From assembly GCF_007828035.1 (NCBI RefSeq), contig NZ_VITV01000021.1, positions 1 through 52,889 on the forward strand: a DNA stretch of 52,889 nucleotides, in the 5' to 3' direction. Shown piece by piece: positions 37,501 to 52,500 of the stretch. This stretch comes from Nitrospirillum amazonense (GTDB lineage Bacteria; Pseudomonadota; Alphaproteobacteria; Azospirillales; Azospirillaceae). The notes below the pieces were generated by a model. The model ran no database searches and was not told the origin of the DNA. It was given only the letters and a program-made list of their open reading frames with translations. A program made the translations under genes and the position numbers. How positions within the stretch are numbered: the first letter of the stretch is position 1; each line of letters begins with the position of its first letter.

Positions 37501-40500
37501 CAACACCGGCGTCGTCCGTGGAGCTATCGGCCTGTTTGGCGACAGCACCACGCGCTTCGCCAACAGCGGCACCATCACCGGCGCCTACAATTCCTTTTTC
37601 GGAGTTTCCTACGCTGGTTTGATAGTGGCCTCCAGCATCGGCACGCTGGTCAACAGCGGCACCATCAGCGCCCAGTACGCTCTGCTGATGGCGGGTAGCC
37701 AGAGCAGCGGCAGCAGCATCGGCACGCTGATCAACAGCGGCGTCATCGCCGGCAATGTCGTGAACGGCAACAGCGGCGTCCTGGGCTTCCTGCCCAGCGA
37801 CACCGTCGCCGGCGACCTGACCATCCAGGGCGGCACCGGCGGGACGGTCGGCACTTTCACCGGCCAGTCCGGCACCGGCCTGATCCAGAACAAGCTGAGC
37901 AACCTGGTGTTCAGCGGCGGCAGCCTGCTGCTGAACGATGACGTTGACGTCACCGGCCACACCGCGCTCAACAGCGGCGCCAGCCTGACCCTGGCCAACA
38001 CCATCGATGTCACCGGCACCTACGTCCAAGGAAGCGCCGGCACGCTGGTGGCGGGCAAGGGTGGCCAGCTGGCCATCGACGGCCAAGCCACCATCGCCGG
38101 CCAGGTGCGCGCAGGCCTGGCGAGCGACAATTTCCTGCCGGGCCAGCAGGCCACCCTGGTAACCGGCGGCGTGGGGTCGGACTACAGCGCCGCGACCATC
38201 GCCAGCAACCTGGCGCAGCTGGCGCTGAACAACACCATCGTGAACAACGCCGTGGTGATCACGGCGCAAAACTACTACATCGGCGGCAGCCTGGGCGCCG
38301 ACATCACCAACACCGGCACTGTCAGCGCCGCCACCGCCGTCTACATCGCCAGCGGCGCCACGGCCGTGGGCACCCTGGTCAACAGCGGCGTGATCGCCGG
38401 CAACATCATCGACGACCGCGCGGGCGCCAGCCTGCTGCTGGCCGGCGGCGCCGGCATCGGCACCTTCACCGGTGGCACCATCACCCACACCCTGGGCGAC
38501 ATCCACGTCACCCAGGGCACCATATGGCTGAACGATTCCGTCAACGCCGGCACCGGCGCGCTGTCCATCGACAGCCCGGCCTTCGTGACGTTGGGCGGCA
38601 CCGTCGCCGTGACCGGCACCCTGCGCATGGCCGGGGGCCTGTTGATCGGCACCACCACCGGCCTGCTGACGGCCGACAGCGCCACCGTCACCGGCCGGGT
38701 GCTGGTCGACGCCCTGGGCAACTACAGGGCGGGCGACACGCCCACCCTGGTCCAGGCCGTCACTGCCGACTATGGCGCCGCCACCCTGGCCAGCCTGTTC
38801 GGCCTCAGCGGCAGCGTCGCGCAGGACGGCGGCAACCTGGTCGTCCATTACCTGAATGACTATGTCGGCGGCGGCCTGGCCACCCTGAACAACAGCGGTA
38901 CCCTCACCAGCGGCGGCTATGGCGTGTACGTGGCCGGCACCGGCAGCATCGGCACGCTCAGCAACAGCGGCGTGCTGGGGGGCGTGACGGCGGGCGTGGT
39001 CGGCAATGGTGGCACCATCGCCACCCTGGTCAACACCGGCACCATCAACGCCGCCTACGCCCTGGGCCTGGGCAGCGGCGCCACGCTCGGCACCCTGGTC
39101 AACAGCGGCGTCATCGCCGGCACCATCGTCAATGGCGACAACAACCTGGTCGGCCTGGGCGTCGACACGGTGGCGGCCAACCTGTCCATCCAGGGTGGCG
39201 GCGGCGGCCTGGTCGGCACCTTCACCGGCCAGAACCTGACGGCCAAGGGCAGCATCCTCAACCGCCTGAGCGACCTGCTGTTCACCGGCGGAAACCTCTG
39301 GCTGAACGACGACATCGACGCCACCGGCCATACGGTCGGCAACCTGGGCGCCGACCTCACCCTGACCAACGCCATCACCGTCACCGGCGCCTACAGCCAG
39401 GCGGCCGGCGGCACGCTGGTGGTGGGCACGGCCGGCCGGCTGTCCGTCACCGACGCCGCCACCGTGGCCGGCACCGTCGTGGCCGGCCTGGCGACCGAGA
39501 ACGCCACCCTGGGCCAGATCTCCACCCTGGTGGCCGGCGGTTCGGGCAGCGACTATGGCGCGGCGCATGTCGCCGCCGTCACCGGCATGGGCGTCACCGC
39601 CAGCATCAGCGGCGCCAGCCTGCTGGGCATCCATACCAACTACTACGTCGGCGGCAGCCTGGGCAGCCTGGCCAACAGCGGCAGCATCAGCGCCGCCACC
39701 ATCCTGTACATCGCCGGCAGCGGCACGCTGGATACGCTGACCAACAGCGGCACCATCGCCGGCAACATCGTCAATCGCAGCGCCCGCATCCTGTCGATCA
39801 GCGGCGGCACCGGTGGCGCCGTTGGCACCTTCACCGGTGGTACCATCACCAATACCGCCAGCGACCTAGCCCTCGTGTCCGGTGACCTGTCGCTGGCCGA
39901 CGCCGTCAACGTGACCGGCCATACGTTAGTCAACGGCGGCGCCAACGTCACGGTGGCCGGCGCCGTCAGCGTCACGGGCGACTATGGCCAGTCCGCCGGC
40001 ACCCTGCTGCTGCGGCCCGGCACCGACAGCCTGAACGTCAGCGGCAACGCCCGCCTGACGGGCGGCACCGTGGCCATGGCGGGCTTCAGCGTCACCGGCA
40101 ACTATTTCGCCGGCACGCTGGGCACCCTGGTTCATGCCGGCGGCACTCTCGCCACCGGCGCCACCGTCGTCGCCGACGGCGTGGGCAACCTGAACATCGC
40201 CAGCAGCGTCAGCGGCGGCAACCTGCTGGCCCTCATCGGCAACGACTACATCGGCGGCACGCTGGGCAGCCTGGTCAACACCGACACCATAATCAGCCGC
40301 ACCGCGCTGTACGTGGCCACCGTCGGCAGCATCGGCAGCCTGGCCAACAATGGCACGTTGACGGGTCAGTACGCCGGCCTCAGCAACGCCGGCAGCATTG
40401 GCACCCTGGTGAACACCAGCACCATCAGCCAGGGCGGCGGCACCTTCAGCAGCGCCATCGGCGCCTCTGTCGGCATCCGGAACACGGGCGTCATCGGCCG

Positions 40501-43500
40501 CCTCAGCAACAGCGGCCTGATCAGCGCCGCCAACACCGGCCTGAACAGCCAGGGCAGCATCGCCACCCTGTCCAACAGCGGCACCATCACCGCCACCCAC
40601 TTCGGCCTGCGCAATCACAACGTCGGCGGCAATATCGGCGTCATCGATACCCTGACCAACACCGGCTGGATCTACGGCCGCCTCGTCGGCATGGTGCAGA
40701 ATGGGGGCAGCATTGGCCTGCTGGACAACAGCGGCACGATTTCCGGCAACGTCGGCGCCTTTGGCGTGACCGGTGGCACCATCGGCACCTTACTGAACAG
40801 CGGCACGCTGTCCAGCAGTCTCGCCGGCGTGGTGCAGCTTTCCAACCGGGGCAGCATCGCCATCCTTGCCAACGGCGGCCTGATCAGCGGCAGTGGCAAT
40901 GCCATCACCATTGAGAGCGGTGCCACCCTGGGTCTGTTGATCAACAGCGGCACCATCGCCGGTGCCATCTGGAACGATGCGGCCCGCGACCTGACCATCC
41001 AGGGCGGCAGCGGCACGGTCGGCACCTTCACCGGCGCCACCGGCCACGGCCTGATCAGCAATACCGCCAGCAACGTCGTGTTCTCGGCCGGGAGCCTGCT
41101 GCTGGATGACGACATCGACGCCACCGGCCACGCGGTGCTGAACACCGGCGCTACCATCACCTTGGCCGCCGCCACCGCCATCACTGGCGATTACGGCCAA
41201 AGTGGCGGCACGCTGTCGCTGAACACCACCAATACCCTGGGCGCCAGTGGCGCGATCAGCATCAGTGGCGGCTATGTCCAGGTGAACGACCTGGCGGCCA
41301 CGGTCAATTACGTCCACACCACCCTGGGTGTGCTGGCCACCGGCAACGCCGCGTCCGACTACAGCGGCGCCCGCTACCTGGACACCGTCGACGGCGTGGT
41401 GGTGGGCGGCGTGGCCGCCAACGGCACCCTGACCGGGGTGGTGCTGAACGATTATATCGGCACCACCTACGCCACGCTGGTGAACGGGGCTGACATCCAG
41501 GCGACGGCGGGGGCGGCACAGCTGTATGTCGGGGCCTCGGGCAGCCTGGGCGGCTACACCAACACCGGCAGCCTGCATGGCGGCGGAACGGACCTGGTGC
41601 ACGTCGGCGGCACCATCGGCACGATCAGCAACAGCGGCCTCCTCGACGCGCTCAGCCGGGCGATCCAGGTGGCCGGCGGCAGCGTCGGCAACCTGTCCAA
41701 CACCGGCACGATCTGGGGCCAGCACACTGGCCTCTACAACCTTGGCGGCATCGGCAGCGTGCTGAACAGCGGCACGGTGGGCGGCGGCGATATCGGCCTG
41801 GCCGTGGCCACCGGTGGCACCATCGGCCGCGTGTCGGTCACCGCCGATGGCCTGATCACGGGCAACCACTACGGCATCTACAGCAACCAGTCCATCGGCA
41901 CCCTGGTCAACGACGGCAGCATCCAGGCCCTGTCCGGCCGGGGCATCGGCAACAACAACGGCGCCATCGATACGCTGGTGAACACCGGGCTGATCAATGG
42001 CGCGACGGCCGGCGTCGGCAATATCGGTGGCACGATCTCGACCCTGGTGAACAGCGGCACCATCCGGGGGGCTGGAGGGTCTTACGCGACCGCGATCAAC
42101 AATGTCGCGGGCGTTATCGGCACGCTGGTGAACAGCGGCGTCATCCGCGCCGACGGCCCCTCCGGCATGGGCATCAGTGGCGGCAGCATCGCCGTGCTGT
42201 CCATCACGGGCAGCGGCCAAGTCATCGGCGCCGGCGGCGTCATCGCCACAATCATGAACACCCTGGCGAACAGCGGCCTTATTCAGGGTGGCACCATCGG
42301 TGTCTATGTCGACGGCAGCCTGGACACGCTGGTGAACGCGGGCACCATTCAGGCGGGCACGCTCACCGCCGGCACCACCGCCGGCCAGGGCGTCGTCTAC
42401 AACAACGCCGTCGGCCTGCTGCGCAACAGCGGCACCATCAGCGGCGGCTATGCCGGCATCAGCGCCGGCGGTACGACCGGCACCATCCTCAACAGCGGCA
42501 CCATCATCGGCCTTTTCCGGGCCGTGGGCGTCGGCGGCCTGGATCTGCTGAACAACAGCGGCCTCATCAGCGGCGGCACCGGCATCTCCAGCAACGGGGG
42601 CTTTGGCAGCCTGGTCAACACCGGCACCGTGATGGGCGACACCATAGCCCTATCCGGCGCCTTCGGGGTCATCAACAACGCCGGCCTGATCCAGGGCCCG
42701 GTCGCGGCCCGGTTCAGCAACCAGATCGCCGGCTTCACCAACAGCGGCATTGTGGCCGGCGACATCGTCGCCACCACCGGCGACCTCAGCATCACCGGCG
42801 GCAGCGGCACGCATGTCGGTACCTTTACCGGCTATGCCGCCAACACGCAGGGCACGATCACCGTCACCGGTGGCAACCTGGTGCTGGCGGGGGGCAACCT
42901 GGCCCTGAACGACCAGGTGCAGGCCAGCGTCGTCAATGCCGGTGCCAACCTGACCATCGCGTCGGCGGTGAGCATCGCTGGCGCCTACACCCAGGCGAGC
43001 GGCAGCCTGCAGCTCAATACCGCCACCCCGCTGCAGGTGGCCGACCAGGCCACCATCGCCGGCGGCGTGCGGGTGGGCCAGGCCACGGCCAACTTCACCG
43101 TCAACCAGACCACCACCCTGGTCAGCGCGGCGGCGGGCTCCGACTACAGCGCCGCCGCCGTGGGCGGCCTGGCCGGCATGAACGTCGCCGGTACCGTGGA
43201 CGGCGCCGGCCGCCTGATCGCCGCCTTCCAGAACGACTATGTCGGCGGCACGCTGCTGACCCTGTCCAACACCGGCAGCATCAGCGCCAACACCCGCGTC
43301 TACGTGGCGGGCACGGGCAGCCTGGGCACCCTGGTCAACACCGCCCGTCTGTTCGGCACCCTGGCCGCCGTGTCCATCGCCGCCGGCGGCGTGCTGGACG
43401 TGCTGGACAACGAGCAGACGGTGGACGGCAACGTCATCAACGACGGCAACCATGGGCTGACCATCGTCGGCAACACCAGCCAGGCCAGCGCCTTCCTGAA

Positions 43501-46500
43501 CGGCACCATCCGCAGCCGCGGCGCCGACGTGGTGCTGGCCGCCGGCCGCCTCTCCATGGGCGACGTCGTTGATGTCGGCACCCTGACGCTGCGCAACACC
43601 GGTGCCACCATCCTGTCCAACGCGCCGCTGACCGTGCTGGGCAACTACCGCCAGACGGTGGGTGAGCTGGACGTCATCGCCAACAGCGGCGCCCTGCAGG
43701 CCAGCGGCAATGTCGACTTGGCAGGTGGCCAGGTGTTGGTCTACGCCGGCAACGCCAACATCCTGGCGGGCGACATCAGCACCATCGCCCAGGCGGGCGG
43801 CACGCTGGGTGTCGGCGGCGCCACCGTCCAGGCGTGGAATCTGTCCATCACCAGCGCCGTCAGCGGCGGTGCGCTGCTGGCCACCGCCCATACCGATTAT
43901 CTGGGCGCCTCGACCACCAGCGTGCTCACCACGGCGGACATCGACGGCACCTCCGTCGCGGCCTATGTGGCGACATCCGCCACCATCGGCACCGTCACCA
44001 ACCAGGGCACGCTGTCCGCCCGGTCCAACACGGCGGTGCAGCTGAACGGCACCATCGGCACCCTGGCCAACACTGGCCTGATCGCCGGCCAGGATAACGC
44101 GCTGTCCATCAGCGGCAATCTTTCCACCCTGGCCAACGCCGGCACCATCGCGGGCGACATCCTCAACGCCACCAGCCGCGCGCTGGTCATTGCCGGCGGC
44201 AGCGCCGGCACGGTGGGTACCGTCACCGGCTATGCCGGCGGCCGGGGTACCATCACCAATGTGCTGAGCGGCCTGACCTTCGCCGCCGGCAATTTGCTGG
44301 TGAACGACGATATCGACGCCGCCGGACAGACGGTGACCAACAGCGGCGCCACCCTGACGCTGGGCAACGGCACCATCACCGGCGCCTTCGCCCAGACGGC
44401 CGGCACCCTGTCCATCACCAGCCTGACGGTCAGCGACGCGGTCAGCCTGACGGGCGGCGTGCTGGTGGCGCAGGGCGTCACCGCCACCGGCAACTATCTG
44501 GCCAGCACGCTGGGCACCTTGGTCGCGGCCGGTGCCGCCTCCAGCTACGCCGGCGTCACCCTGGCAGCCGACCTGACCGGCCTGAACGTCGTCGGCCAGA
44601 CGGTGGGCAACGACCTGCTGCTGGTCGCCAACAACGACTACATCGGCGGCACCCTGGCCACGCTGACCAACAGCGGCAGCCTCAGCGCCGCCACCGCCGT
44701 CTACATTGCCGCCACCGGCAGCCTGGGCACCCTGGTCAACAGCGGCACGCTCAGCGGCGGCATCACCAACGCCTCGGCCCACGCGCTGGCCATCGCCGGC
44801 AACACGGCCGGCGGCACCGGCCTGCTGACCGGTGGCACCATCCGCAACACGCAGTCCGACCTGACCTTCACGGAAGGGGCGCTGCGGCTGGAGGACGCCA
44901 TCGACGTCACCGGCCACACGGTGGTGAACAGCGGCGCCAACCTCACCATCGGCGGCAGCATCGCCGTGACCGGCAACTTCAGCCAGACCGGCGGCAGCCT
45001 GCTGATGGACCTGTACGGCAGCCAGCTGACCGTGTCCGGCAGCGTGGCCATGACCGGCGGCGCCCTGACCATCACCGGCGCCAGCAACCTGGCCAACTAC
45101 ACCGTGGGATCCGCCCTTTCCACCCTGGTTTCCGGCGGTGCGGGCGCCAACTACGCCGGTCTGTCCATCACCACCGACCTGACCGGCTTCGACATTGGCA
45201 GCAGCATCGCCGGCAACGCCCTGGTCGCCGTGGCCTTCAGCGACTACATCGGCGGCACGCTGGGTACCCTGAACAACACCGGCACCATCAGCGGTGTCGC
45301 GACTGGCCTGTACGTCGCCGGCACCGGCAGCCTGGGCACCTTCACCAATACCGGCGCCATCAGCACCAGTAGCCGGGCCGTGGCCATCAGCCCCTACGGC
45401 ACCGCCGGCCGGGTGGACACCCTGGTCAACCAGGGCGGCATCACCGGCCAGACCGCCGTCTTCGTCGGCCAGGGCGGTATCCTTGGCACCCTAGTCAACA
45501 GCGGCACGCTGGCCGGAACCGGCTATGCCGCCATCGACAACTTCGCCGGCACCATCGGCCTGATCCAAAACAGCGGCACCATCGCGTCCTCCTACCCCTA
45601 TTCGGCCCTGGCCAACAACTGGGGGGCCGTGATCGGCACCGTGTCCAATACCGGCGTGCTGCAAGGCCTGTACAACGGCGGCACCATGGGCCTGGTCAGC
45701 ATCGGCACCACCGGCACCGTGCACGGCTGGTTCACGGGCCTGGCCAATGCCGGCACGCTGGCGGCTGTGATCAACGACGGCCAGATCTCCGGTCCTGTCG
45801 GCGTGCAGGTCGGCGGCAGCAACGGCAACGCCGGCGGGGGCAGCATGGGCACGCTGACCAACGCCGGAACCATCAGCGGCACGTCGCGCGGCCTCGACAA
45901 CATGGTCAGCGGCGCGCTCAGCCCCACCATCGCCCGTGTGGACAATACTGGCCTGATCACCAGCGCCAACGGCGCCGCGATCTTCAACGAAGGCTCGGCC
46001 AGCGCGCTGGGCACCCTCGGCACCCTGGCCAACAGCGGCACCATCCAGGGCGCCTACGGCGTGGCCAACGACGGCGTCCTGGGCGCCCTGCTGAACGGCG
46101 GCACCCTGGCCGGCAGTGCCGCGGCCCTGACCATCGGCGCCTTGGGCACCCTGGGCTATTTCCGGAACGATGGCCTGGTGGCGGGTGACATCATCAACCT
46201 GGCCGCCCGGGACCTGACCATCAACAACGCCGGATCCATCGGCACCTTCACCGGCTACGGCGCCGGCACCCAGGGCACCATTCGCAACACCGGCGGCAAC
46301 GTCGTGTTCGCCTCCGGCGCGCTGACGCTGAACGACGCCATCGACGTAGGCAGCCACACGGTGGTCAACAGCGGCATCGCCCTGACCCTGGCCGGCCCCG
46401 TCAGCATCACTGGCAACTATGCCGAGGCCGGCGGTACCGTCACCATGGCCCCGGGCAACCAGCTGGCTGTCAGCGGCGTGGCCAGCATCAGCGGCGCCGT

Positions 46501-49500
46501 CTTCTCCCTGACCGGCCAGACGGCCACCGGCAACTATCTGGCCGGCACCTTGGGCACGGTCGTGGCCGGGGGCGCGGGTTCCGACTACAGCGGCACCTCG
46601 CTCACCGCCGGCTACCAGGGTGTTGCCGCCGTTTCCACCGGCGGCAACCTGGTGGCCGTGGCCACCAGCGACTACATCGGCGGCAGCCTGGCGTCGGCCG
46701 GCAACAGCGACACCATCGTCAACAGCCTGGCCTCCAGCTTCCTGACGGTAGCCAGCACCGGCACCCTGGGCAGCTTCACCAACAGCGGCAGGCTGACGGG
46801 CGGCGTCTTCCAGGTGGATGTGGCCGGTGTCATCGGCACCTTCGTCAACACCGGCAGCCTTAGCGGCAACGGCCTGGCCTTCCATGTCGACACCATCGGC
46901 CGCGTCGGCACCCTGTCCAACAGCGGCGTGATCGGCACCGCCGGCAACCAGGTGGGCATCGCCGGCACCCTGGGCCTGCTGTCCAACAGCGGCACCATGG
47001 GCGGCGTGTCCGTGGGCGGCGCGGGCACGCTGGGCACCGTGGACAATAGTGGCCGCCTCGCCAGCGTGCTGGTCGCCCTGGGCGGCCGCCTGGACAGCCT
47101 GCTCAACACCGGCTGGATGGGCAGCCTGGGCGCCAGCGGTCTGGTCGCCCTCATCAGCAACGGCGGCACCATCAGCGGCGGCCCCACCGGGATCAACCTG
47201 ACCCAGGCCAGCATTGGCAGCCTGTCCAACACTGGCACCATCAGCGCCACTGTCGCCGTCGCCGTTGACGGCAGCAGCACCATCGGCACCCTGACCAACA
47301 CCGGCCGGATCAGCAGCCTGGGCGACAGCGGCACCATCGGTATCCTGGACAATGCCGGCTCCATCACCGAGGTGGACGTCAGCGGCCGGGTGCTATCCCT
47401 GCTGAACAGCGGGTCCATCGGCGGCAACGCCAACGGCATCTATCTGGCGCAAGGCGGCACCATCGCCAGCCTGTCGATCAGCGCCGGCGGCGTGCTGGCC
47501 GGCACCCAGCTGGGCATCCAGAGTGAGGAGCGGATCGGCACCCTGACCAACGACGGCCTGATCCAAGGGGCCGGCGCGGGCATCAACAACCGGCGCACCA
47601 CCAGCACCATCGACCTCCTGAACAACCGCGGCACCATCTGGGCCACGGGCAGCACCGGTTTCGCCATCAACAACGCCGGCACCATCGGCACCCTGTTGAA
47701 CAGCGGCGTGATCCGCGCCGAGGCGCCCCTGGGCACCGGCATCTATGGCGGCAGCATCGGCCTGCTGTCCATCGCCAGCGGCGGCCAGGTCATTGGCGCC
47801 CAGGGTGTCTACGCCGGGATGATGAACACTTTGGCCAACAGCGGCACCATCCAGGGCCGCACCATCGGCGTCCGCGCCAATACCCTGGATACGCTGGTGA
47901 ACGACGGAATCATCCAGGGCGGCACGCTCACCGTCGGCATGACCGCCGGCCAGGGCGTTATTTACAACAACGCCGTCGGCCTGCTGCGCAACAGCGGTAC
48001 CATCAGCGGCGGCTATGCCGGTGTCGCGGCTTCCGGCACGACCGGCACGATCCTCAACAGCGGCAGCATCCTCAGCCGCTTTGGGGCCGTGAATGTCAAC
48101 GGCCTGGACCTGCTGAACAACAGCGGCCTTCTCAACGGCGGCACGGCCGTCCTCAGCAACAGCGGCATCGGCAGTCTGGTGAACACCGGCACCGTGGTGG
48201 GTCGCACCGTCGCCTTGTCCGGCGCCTTCGGGGTCATCGACAACGCCGGGCTGATCCAGGGCCCGGTGGCGGCCCGGTTCAGCAACCAGATCACCGGCTT
48301 CGGCAACAGCGGCATCGTCGCAGGCGACATCGTCGCCACCATCGGCGACCTCAGCATCACCGGCGGCAGCGGCACGCATGTCGGTACCTTCACCGGCTAT
48401 GCCGCCAACACCATGGGCACCATCACCGTCACCGGTGGAAATGTGGTGTTTGCCCGCGGCGGCCTTTGGCTGAACGATCAGGTGGCGGGCAGCGTGGTCA
48501 ACGCCGGTTCCGACCTGATCCTGACCAGCATTGTCAGCATCAGCGGCGCCTACAGCCAGACCAGCGGCACGCTGGACCTCAGCCGGGGCGCGGGCCAGCT
48601 GGTGGTGGCCGATGCCGCCAACATCACCGGCGGCACAGTCCTGGCGAGCGCCAGCGCCGGCGCCAACTACCTGGCCGGCACGCTGGGCACCCTGGTGGCC
48701 GGCGCGGCGGGTTCCACCTACACCGGCGCCACCATCGTCACCGCCGTCACCGGCCTGGCGTCCAGCGGCATCACCGCCGGCGGCGACCTGCTGCTGATGG
48801 TCGATAACGACTACATCGGCGGCACCCTGGCCACGCTGACCAACAGCGGCGCCATCACCTCCGCCACCGCGCTCTACATCGCTGCCAGCGGCAATCTGGG
48901 CACGCTGGTCAACAGCGGCACCCTGACCGGCAACATCCGTAACCTGACGGCCCATGACCTGGTGGTCGCCGGCGGCACGGGTGGTCTGGTGGGCACCCTG
49001 ACCGGCGGCACCATCGTCAACAGCCTATCGGGCGTGTCCTTCATCGCCGGCAACCTGCTGCTGGCCGACGCTATCGATGTCGGCGGCAACACGGTGCTGA
49101 ACAGCGGCGCCACCCTGACCATCGGCGGCACCGTCGCCATCACCGGCAACTACAGCCAGACCGGCGGCGGCCTGATTCTGTCGCTGGGCGGCAGCCAGTT
49201 GGCGGTCAGCGGCAGTGCCGCCCTGACCGGCGGCGTGGTCACCATCACCGGCGCTAGCAGCCTGGCCAACTACACCGTGGGCTCTGCCCTGGCCACCCTG
49301 GTGTCCGGTGGCGTGGGATCCCGCTACACCCTGTCCATCACCAACGATCTGACCGGTTTCGACATCGGCAGTACGGTGGTGGGCAACGCCCTGCTGGCCG
49401 TGGCCCACAGCGACTATATCGGCGGTTCCCTGGGCAGCCTGTCCAACACCGGCACGGTCAGCGCCGCCACGGCTTTGCTCATCGCCAACACCGGTTCATT

Positions 49501-52500
49501 GGGCAGCTTCAGCAACAGCGGCACCCTGTTGGGCGGCGCCTACGGCGTGTTCAACAGCGGCACCCTGGGCGCGCTCCATAATGCCGGCCTCGTTTCCGCC
49601 ACCTTCTCCGGCGTGATCAACACCGCCCTGCTGGGTACGCTGGTCAATGATACCACCGGCACCGTGATGGGGCAGGCGGATGGCATCTTCAACCAGGGCA
49701 GGGTGGGTCGCGTGGCCAACGCCGGTTTCATCACCGGCGCCACGGCCATGGTCAACGGTGGCGCCGGCAGCATCGCCACCATCGCCAATAGCGGCCTGAT
49801 CCGAGGTGCTCAGATCGGCCTGCTGAACGCCGCGACCGTCGGCCTGCTGGACAACCGGGGTACGCTGGCCGGCGTCACCGCCCTGCGCAACGCGGCGAGC
49901 GGTACCTTCGGCGCCATCGTCAACAGCGGCCTTATCCAGGGCGATATCGTCAACCTGGCCGCCAGTACCTTGACCATCAGCGGCGGCACCAACGGCTTGG
50001 CGGGCACGCTGGCCGGCGGCACCCTCACCAGCAGCACCGCCGACGTGGCGTTCAACGCCGGAACGCTGGTGCTGGCCGACGCCGTCAACGTCGCCGGCCA
50101 TACCCTGGTCAACAGCGGCGCCACCCTGTTGCTCAACAGCGTCGTCGCCGTCACCGGCAACTACAGCCAGACGGGCGGCGTCCTGGGCTTGACCGCCGGC
50201 AGCAGCAGCCTGGCGGTCAGTGGTGCCGCCACCCTGTCGGGTGGCGTCGTGGCGGCCGCCTATGACGCGGGTGCCAACTACTTCGGCGGTTCCATTGCCA
50301 CCCTGGTGTCGGCACTGGGCGGCCTCAGCCTCTCGGCGTCCGTGTCCAACACCGTGACGGGCCTGGCCATGGTGACGCGGCTGTCGGGCACCGACCTGAC
50401 GGCCAGCATCGCCAACGACTACATCGGCGGCACGTTGGGCAGCCTTACCAACACCGCCGCCCTGGGCGGGCCCACCGCCTTCTACGTGGCGGCGGCGGGC
50501 AGCGTCGGCACCCTGGTCAACAACGGCACCCTGGCGGGCACCCTCAGCGGCCTGGCCGTGGCCGGTGGCCGTATCGACCAGGTCACCAACGCCCGCCTGA
50601 TCCGCGGCTCCTCCACCGCCGGCGTGCAGGTGGGCACGGGCGGCCGCCTCGGCACGCTCAGCAACAACGGCACCATCGCTTCCGACCTAGGGGCGGGTGC
50701 GCTGGTCCAGGGCAACCTGGGCAGCCTTACCAACAGCGGCCAGATGACCGGTGGCGCGGCAGCGGTGGAGGTCGTGAGCGGCGGCACCGTGGGTTCGGTC
50801 AGCAACTTGGCTGGCGGCACGCTGGCCGCCGGCACCGTCGCTGTCCTGGTGGCGTTGGGCGGCACCCTGGACGGCTTCAGCAACGCCGGTGTCATGACCG
50901 GCGCACACTTGGTCGGCATCGCTGGCCACGCCGGGCTGATCAGCAACAGCGGCACGTTGACGGGCGGTGCCTCCACCGCGTTCGTGGTCGGCGGCACGCT
51001 GGGTACTTTGGCCAACAGCGGTCTGATCACCGCCACCCACGGCGTGCTCAGCATCACCAGCACCGGCGTGCTGGGCCTGCTGGCCAACAGCGGTACCATC
51101 ATCGGCGACATCACCAACACCGGCGCCCAGGACTTGATCCTCACCGGTGGTGGCACCGTGGCGGGCACCTTCACCGGCGGCACCCTCACCAACCTGACCA
51201 GCAACGTGGTGCTGGCGGGCGGCAGCTTGGCCGTCAACGACGCCGTGAACGTCACTGGCCATACCCTGGTCAACAGCGGCGCCAACGTCCTGCTGTCCAG
51301 CACCCTGACGATCACCGGCGCTTACAGCCAGACCGGCGGCACCCTGGCCCTGGCCGGCAGCCATTTGGTGGTCAGCGGTGTCGCCAGCCTCAGCGGCGGC
51401 ACGGTCAGTACGAGCATCGCGGCGGCGACCAACGTCAACTACCTGCAGGGTGACATTCTGGGCACCCTGGTGGTCGGCGGTGCCGGTTCCAGCTACACTG
51501 GTGTCTTCACCCAGGTGAACGTGACGGGCCTGGGGGCGGCCGCCAGCGCCGTAACCATAGGCGCCGACACCGACCTGGTGGCCACCGTTTCCAACAACTA
51601 TATCGGCGGCGTCCTGTCCACGCTGGGCAACGCCGGTACCATCGTTGCCGTCACCGCCCTCTATGTCGGTAGCGGCGGCAGCATCGGCAGTGTCAGCAAC
51701 AGCGGCGCGCTGTCGGGCAGCGTGGTGGGCGTGGTCAACAACGGCACCGTCGGCACGTTGACCAACAGCGGCACCGTCACCGGTTCCATCGCCGGTGTCG
51801 CCAACGCCGGTTCCGTGGGCAGCTTCAGCAACGACGGCTCGGTCAGCGGCTCCATCGCCGGTGTGGTCAACAGCGGCACCATCGGCACTCTGGGCAATAC
51901 CGGTACCGTCACCGGCAGCGTCACCGGCCTCGGCAACCAGGCGGGCGCCAGCATCGGCACGCTCAGCAACAGCGGCACCGTCGCCGGCCAGATGGCGCTG
52001 AACAACGCCGGCACCATCGAGGTGGTGGTCAACAATGGCGCCCTGATCGACGCTGGCGCCCCCACGGCCGCCGGCCTGTACAACACGGGCAACATCGCCA
52101 CGGTGCTGAACGGCGGCACCATCCTGGGCGCCACCTACGGCGTCTACAATGCCGGCACCATTGGGACCTTGGCCAATAGCGGCCTGATCACGGCGCCGGC
52201 GGCCCTGTACATCGACACCGGCGCCAGCCTGGGCGTGCTGGCCAACAGCGGCATCGTCACCGGCAACATCCTGAACCTGTCGGCCAACACCCTCAGCATC
52301 ACCGGCGGCAGCGGGACGGTGGTGGGCACCCTGACCGGCTACATCGCCGGCAGCCAGGGGACCATCACCAACACCTTCGGCAACGTGGTTCTCGCCTCCG
52401 GCAACCTGGTGCTGAACGACGCCGTGAACGTGACCGGCCACACCCTGGTCAACAGTGGCGCCTCGGTAATCCTGGACAGCCTGGTCAGCGTCACCGGTGC

